Source of the DNA: Sphingomonas sp. | Lineage (GTDB): Bacteria > Pseudomonadota > Alphaproteobacteria > Sphingomonadales > Sphingomonadaceae | Assembly: GCA_019747165.1 (NCBI GenBank) | Contig: JAIERC010000174.1 | Coordinates: forward strand, 1 to 9,351 | Direction of reading: 5' to 3' | Length of the DNA: 9,351 bases | Part shown: in pieces, positions 6,497 through 9,351 of the stretch | How the letters are laid out: every line of letters starts with the position of its first letter | Numbering within the stretch: the first letter of the stretch is position 1 | Notes under the pieces: model-generated | What the model saw: only the letters and a program-made list of their open reading frames with translations | What the model was told of the DNA's origin: nothing | The model's database searches: none | Made by a program: the position numbers and the translations under genes

Positions 6497-9234
6497 TAGA
6501 AGCTTGTCCCTACATTGAAAGTAACGAGTTTGGCATCATCGCCGGGCTGTTGAAACAATGCCCGGGCAACGTTGATTCGAAGCGGCCCGAACGGCGAATT
6601 CCAGTTCACCCCGATCCCGATCGTCAAGCGCGGTATCGCAGAATTGCCAAGGAAGCGCTCAATAAATGGGGTCTGTTCGCTGAGAAGTTGCGGATTCGGT
6701 GCCGTACCGACACAGGTTCCGGTGGAATCAGGTATACCGGCAGAACATGTCGTCCTCTCTGTAATCGGCGCGTCCACCGTACCGGCATTATAAGTGAAGA
6801 GCCCTGCCACGGGCGTGAAGATCGAACCGATAAATGTTCGACCAGTGGCCGGATCGGTAAGGGTCGGGAATCCATTTGGGAAGTTAACCGGATCGATAGA
6901 ATTGGCGGTGGGCAATGGCTGCGCGACCCCGAACAACGCGCCAAAATCCATGAAGATCGATGGCCGCAGCCCAAGGTCGCGCGCACCGGCCCCAAGCGGA
7001 ATTTCGAGTTCCACATGGCCGAGATAATAGGCCCTGCCGCCTAGTGGATCATCGAGAAACTCATTGCGGCCATCCTGCAGCGTTTGATTGACGGTGCCAT
7101 CGGTGTAGCTGATGCGCTGGATGCGCGGGCCGACACCGCGAATATTGAAACCGCGAAACTGCGGTTCGCCAAGATAATAACGATCATTGATGCGCACGGC
7201 ATCGATACCGGGGCCACGTTCCTTCTCAAGCGGCAGGATGTAGCCGCCCTCAAGCCCGACCGAGAAGATGAAGCCGCTGCCCACATTCCAATATTTGTCG
7301 GCATCGAATTTAGATCTGATATAGCGCACGTCCCCGCCAAGGCCGGCGAAATCCTGGCTGAAAATGACACGATTTCCTGCCGTCGGGCGGACCCCACTGT
7401 TCAGGCTGTTGTAAAGCAACGAATAGCCAACCGACGATGTCGCGCGATTGCCGATCGAATCGCACAGGTAACGCCCTGCCCTGATCGGATCGCATGCGCC
7501 GTTGGTAAAAAACGTTGCCTGATCCAGCCCGACCTCGTCATAGGTCAGACCATAGCGGGCCGACAAAGAGAGATATTCGGTAATCGGCACGCCGGCGCGG
7601 ATCTGAAACCCGGTCGAAATCTGGCTGAAGGTCGTGTTGCGCTGATTTCCCTGAAAACCGAACGAACTGAAATCACGCCGGAAGATATCACCGCCGACCG
7701 CGATCGTCTTCCCCAATAGATAGGGTTCTGTAAAGCCGAGTTCGACTGACTTATTAAATTGTGAATAGCTGACACTGGCGCGCAGCTCCTGCCCCTTGCC
7801 GCGGAAATTGCGCTGGCGTACCGAAGCTTGCAGGATGAACCGCTCCAGGCTCGAAAAGCCGGCCGAAAGGTTGAGTTCACCAGTCGATTTTTCTTCGACA
7901 TTGGCTTCAAGCACAACACGGTCCGGTGACGAACCCGGCTTCTGCGAAACCTCGAATTTTTCCTGGAAATAGCCGAGCGAATTGATCCGATCCTGTGACC
8001 GCTTAACGAGGAAGCTGTTGAACGGATCGCCCTCTGCCAGGCGCATCTCGCGGCGGATGACCTTGTCCTGCGTTACCGTATTGCCATTGATATCGATCCG
8101 TTCGACATAGGTACGCTTGGCTTCGGAAATGTGAAAGTTGATCGACATCGTCAACGTGTCACGATCGGGCGAATATTCCGGATTCACCTCGGTAAAGGCA
8201 TAGCCAAACAGCCCTGCAGTCTGATTGATCGACTCAATCGAATCTTCAACCTGCTTGGCATTATACCAATTGCCCTTCTTGGCGAGCAGGCCGGCAGCAA
8301 GCTTTTTGTTATCGAAGTCTCGAATATCGCTATCGACCGTAACATCGCCGAATTTATAGCGTTTCCCCTCCTGCAACACATAAGTGATGATGAAATCACG
8401 CTTGTCAGGGGTCAGCTCTGCAATGGCAGAGGTAATCTTGAAGTCGGCATAGCCCTCGGTCAGGTAAAACTGGCGCAGCTTCTGCTGATCATAGGCCAGG
8501 CGATCCTGATCATAGCTGGTGCTGGAGCTGAGCAATGACGTCAGGCGCGCCTGCTTGGTGGCCATCTCGCCACGCAACTTCCCGTCGGAAAACTTCTCAT
8601 TGCCGATGATGTTGATCTGGCGGACCTTGGATTTCGGCCCTTCGGAAACTTCAAAGATGATATCAACACGGTTCTGGTCGAGCGCCACCATCTTCGGGCT
8701 CACCGATGCGGCAAAACGGCCCTGGCGGCGATAAAGTTCAATAATCCGCGCAACGTCGGATCGCACGGCCGATCGAGTGAAGATTTGCCGCGGCGCGAGC
8801 TTGATTTCCTTCTGGATCTTGTCGCTCTTCAGCCGCTTATTGCCTTCGATCAGCACGCGGTTGATGATCGGGTTTTCACGGATCTTCAGGACGATATCGC
8901 CCGTTTGCGCACCGCTGATCGCCACATCGGCAAATAAGTCGCTATTATACAGGTCCTTGATCGCCTGATCGAGCGATTCATCGGTAAAGGCCTGACCGAT
9001 CCGCAGCTTGGTGTATGACAAGGCCGTATCGGGTTCGATCCGCTGGGTCCCATCGACGCGCAGTGTCTTGATCACGCGGACCGGTGCTTCGGGCCCTGGC
9101 GCGGGCATCGGTGCTAGCACGCGTGGAGCATCTCTTTGCGCCATCGCTGGGCTGGACAATCCGGATAGCATGGTGCCGGCCAGCAAAACCGCAACCGCCC
9201 GTGCACCGAATTTGGAAGATCTGGTCGCTGTCAC
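6496..9234 (-). CDS. bamA: Outer membrane protein assembly factor BamA
   Basis: BamA folds and inserts beta-barrel proteins into the outer membrane. From the GTG at 9234 it has 912 residues. These are a signal peptide cut after Ala32 (SSPAMA/Q), five POTRA domains (about 52-121, 122-201, 202-291, 292-374, 375-448) and an Omp85 barrel (450-912). The loop-6 motif FRGF is at 693-696, followed by NIRGVGPR. The protein ends in an aromatic beta-signal (LVTFNVGTSF). At 912 residues it is longer than E. coli BamA (810). The loop between barrel strands 13 and 14 spans about 97 residues and carries Cys830/Cys841; a second loop has Cys581/Cys591. The GTG start is preferred because GGGGT lies six bases upstream and gives a normal signal peptide. 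ATG at 9264 and TTG at 9300 remain possible. Confidence 0.97.
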   Translation of the reverse strand: MTATRSSKFGARAVAVLLAGTMLSGLSSPAMAQRDAPRVLAPMPAPGPEAPVRVIKTLRVDGTQRIEPDTALSYTKLRIGQAFTDESLDQAIKDLYNSDLFADVAISGAQTGDIVLKIRENPIINRVLIEGNKRLKSDKIQKEIKLAPRQIFTRSAVRSDVARIIELYRRQGRFAASVSPKMVALDQNRVDIIFEVSEGPKSKVRQINIIGNEKFSDGKLRGEMATKQARLTSLLSSSTSYDQDRLAYDQQKLRQFYLTEGYADFKITSAIAELTPDKRDFIITYVLQEGKRYKFGDVTVDSDIRDFDNKKLAAGLLAKKGNWYNAKQVEDSIESINQTAGLFGYAFTEVNPEYSPDRDTLTMSINFHISEAKRTYVERIDINGNTVTQDKVIRREMRLAEGDPFNSFLVKRSQDRINSLGYFQEKFEVSQKPGSSPDRVVLEANVEEKSTGELNLSAGFSSLERFILQASVRQRNFRGKGQELRASVSYSQFNKSVELGFTEPYLLGKTIAVGGDIFRRDFSSFGFQGNQRNTTFSQISTGFQIRAGVPITEYLSLSARYGLTYDEVGLDQATFFTNGACDPIRAGRYLCDSIGNRATSSVGYSLLYNSLNSGVRPTAGNRVIFSQDFAGLGGDVRYIRSKFDADKYWNVGSGFIFSVGLEGGYILPLEKERGPGIDAVRINDRYYLGEPQFRGFNIRGVGPRIQRISYTDGTVNQTLQDGRNEFLDDPLGGRAYYLGHVELEIPLGAGARDLGLRPSIFMDFGALFGVAQPLPTANSIDPVNFPNGFPTLTDPATGRTFIGSIFTPVAGLFTYNAGTVDAPITERTTCSAGIPDSTGTCVGTAPNPQLLSEQTPFIERFLGNSAIPRLTIGIGVNWNSPFGPLRINVARALFQQPGDDAKLVTFNVGTSF

Positions 9235-9240
9235 TATTTT

Positions 9241-9245
9241 ACCCC
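9241..9245 (-). promoter_or_regulatory. Ribosome binding site supporting the GTG start of bamA
   Basis: Minus-strand GGGGT lies six bases before the GTG at 9234 and can pair with the 16S tail with one G-U pair. The ATG at 9264 and the TTG at 9300 have weaker upstream sequences. Confidence 0.4.
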
Positions 9246-9292
9246 AAAACGGATATGTCTGCATTGCACGGCGTCCGTCGCCCTGCCCGAAC

Positions 9293-9308
9293 CCGATCAA
9301 CCGATCAA
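9293..9308. repeat. Tandem 8-bp repeat at the rseP/bamA junction
   Basis: The unit CCGATCAA (plus strand) occurs twice head to tail and covers the last codons and the stop codon of rseP. Losing one unit would remove the rseP stop and join its frame to the open frame that leads into bamA. Confidence 0.85.
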
Positions 9309-9351
9309 CCCGGCTAGCTGAATCCCCAGCTTATTCCATAGGCCCAACGTG
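9297..9351 (-). CDS. rseP: 3' end of rseP, site-2 zinc metalloprotease (partial)
   Basis: The visible 17 codons read TLGLWNKLGIQLAGLIG and then stop TGA at 9297-9299. The ending (GLW...LAGLIG-stop) resembles the C-terminus of sphingomonad RseP proteins as I recall them. RseP lies directly upstream of bamA in many Proteobacteria. RseP is an inner-membrane protease that cleaves anti-sigma factors within the membrane during envelope stress. None of the catalytic motifs is in the window, so the call depends on the short tail plus operon position. The stop lies 62 bases before the preferred bamA GTG. Confidence 0.65.
   Translation of the reverse strand, partial: TLGLWNKLGIQLAGLIG

Noticed and set aside
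7084..7719. A 211-codon plus-strand open frame inside bamA
   Set aside because: It is antisense to the well-supported BamA barrel and shows no recognisable domain or ribosome binding site.
9235..9300. Longer BamA starting at TTG 9300 or ATG 9264
   Set aside because: Not excluded, but the upstream sequences are weaker and the extra residues lengthen an otherwise normal signal peptide; the openness upstream is partly explained by the 8-bp repeat.

Overview
The window looks like a chromosomal, core-genome stretch from an alphaproteobacterium, most likely a member of the Sphingomonadaceae. The evidence is the operon order rseP-bamA-skp-fabZ with no lpx genes, a promoter of the alphaproteobacterial EcfG general-stress type, the style of the BamA signal peptide and surface loops, and uniformly GC-rich coding. 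I see no mobile element, CRISPR array, rRNA, tRNA or sign of recent transfer.

Layout. Positions 1-27 (minus) hold only the first nine codons of a gene running off the left edge. It has a good ribosome binding site and, further upstream, a 20-bp palindrome resembling the SahR (ArsR-family) operator of methionine-cycle genes. Positions 169-729 (minus) encode a YqgE/AlgH (UPF0301) protein. A shared upstream region of about 200 bp separates it from a divergent type II / Prx5-like peroxiredoxin (937-1419, plus). Next comes a 93-residue single-pass membrane protein (1542-1823, plus) preceded by a good EcfG-type promoter and followed by a hairpin. AMP nucleosidase (1946-3400, plus) and a secreted DUF885 metallopeptidase-like protein starting at TTG (3519-5360, plus) follow. 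The DUF885 gene converges on an envelope-biogenesis operon on the minus strand: the tail of rseP (right edge), bamA (6496-9234), a Skp/OmpH chaperone gene (5864-6496) and fabZ (5391-5867). These genes are closely packed or overlap by 1-4 bases.

How the genes work together. The minus-strand operon builds the outer membrane: RseP is the envelope-stress site-2 protease, BamA the insertase for beta-barrel proteins, Skp the periplasmic chaperone that delivers them, and FabZ the dehydratase that supplies fatty acyl chains. The plus-strand genes are mostly single transcription units for stress and housekeeping: peroxide removal, a stress-induced small membrane protein, adenine nucleotide salvage and a periplasmic peptidase-like protein.

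Most of the window is ordinary. The points most worth a second look are the EcfG promoter on the small membrane protein, the SahR-like palindrome at the left edge, an 8-bp tandem repeat at the rseP/bamA junction whose contraction would fuse the two frames, and the enlarged cysteine-bearing surface loops of BamA. I found no convincing evidence for a wholly undescribed system.
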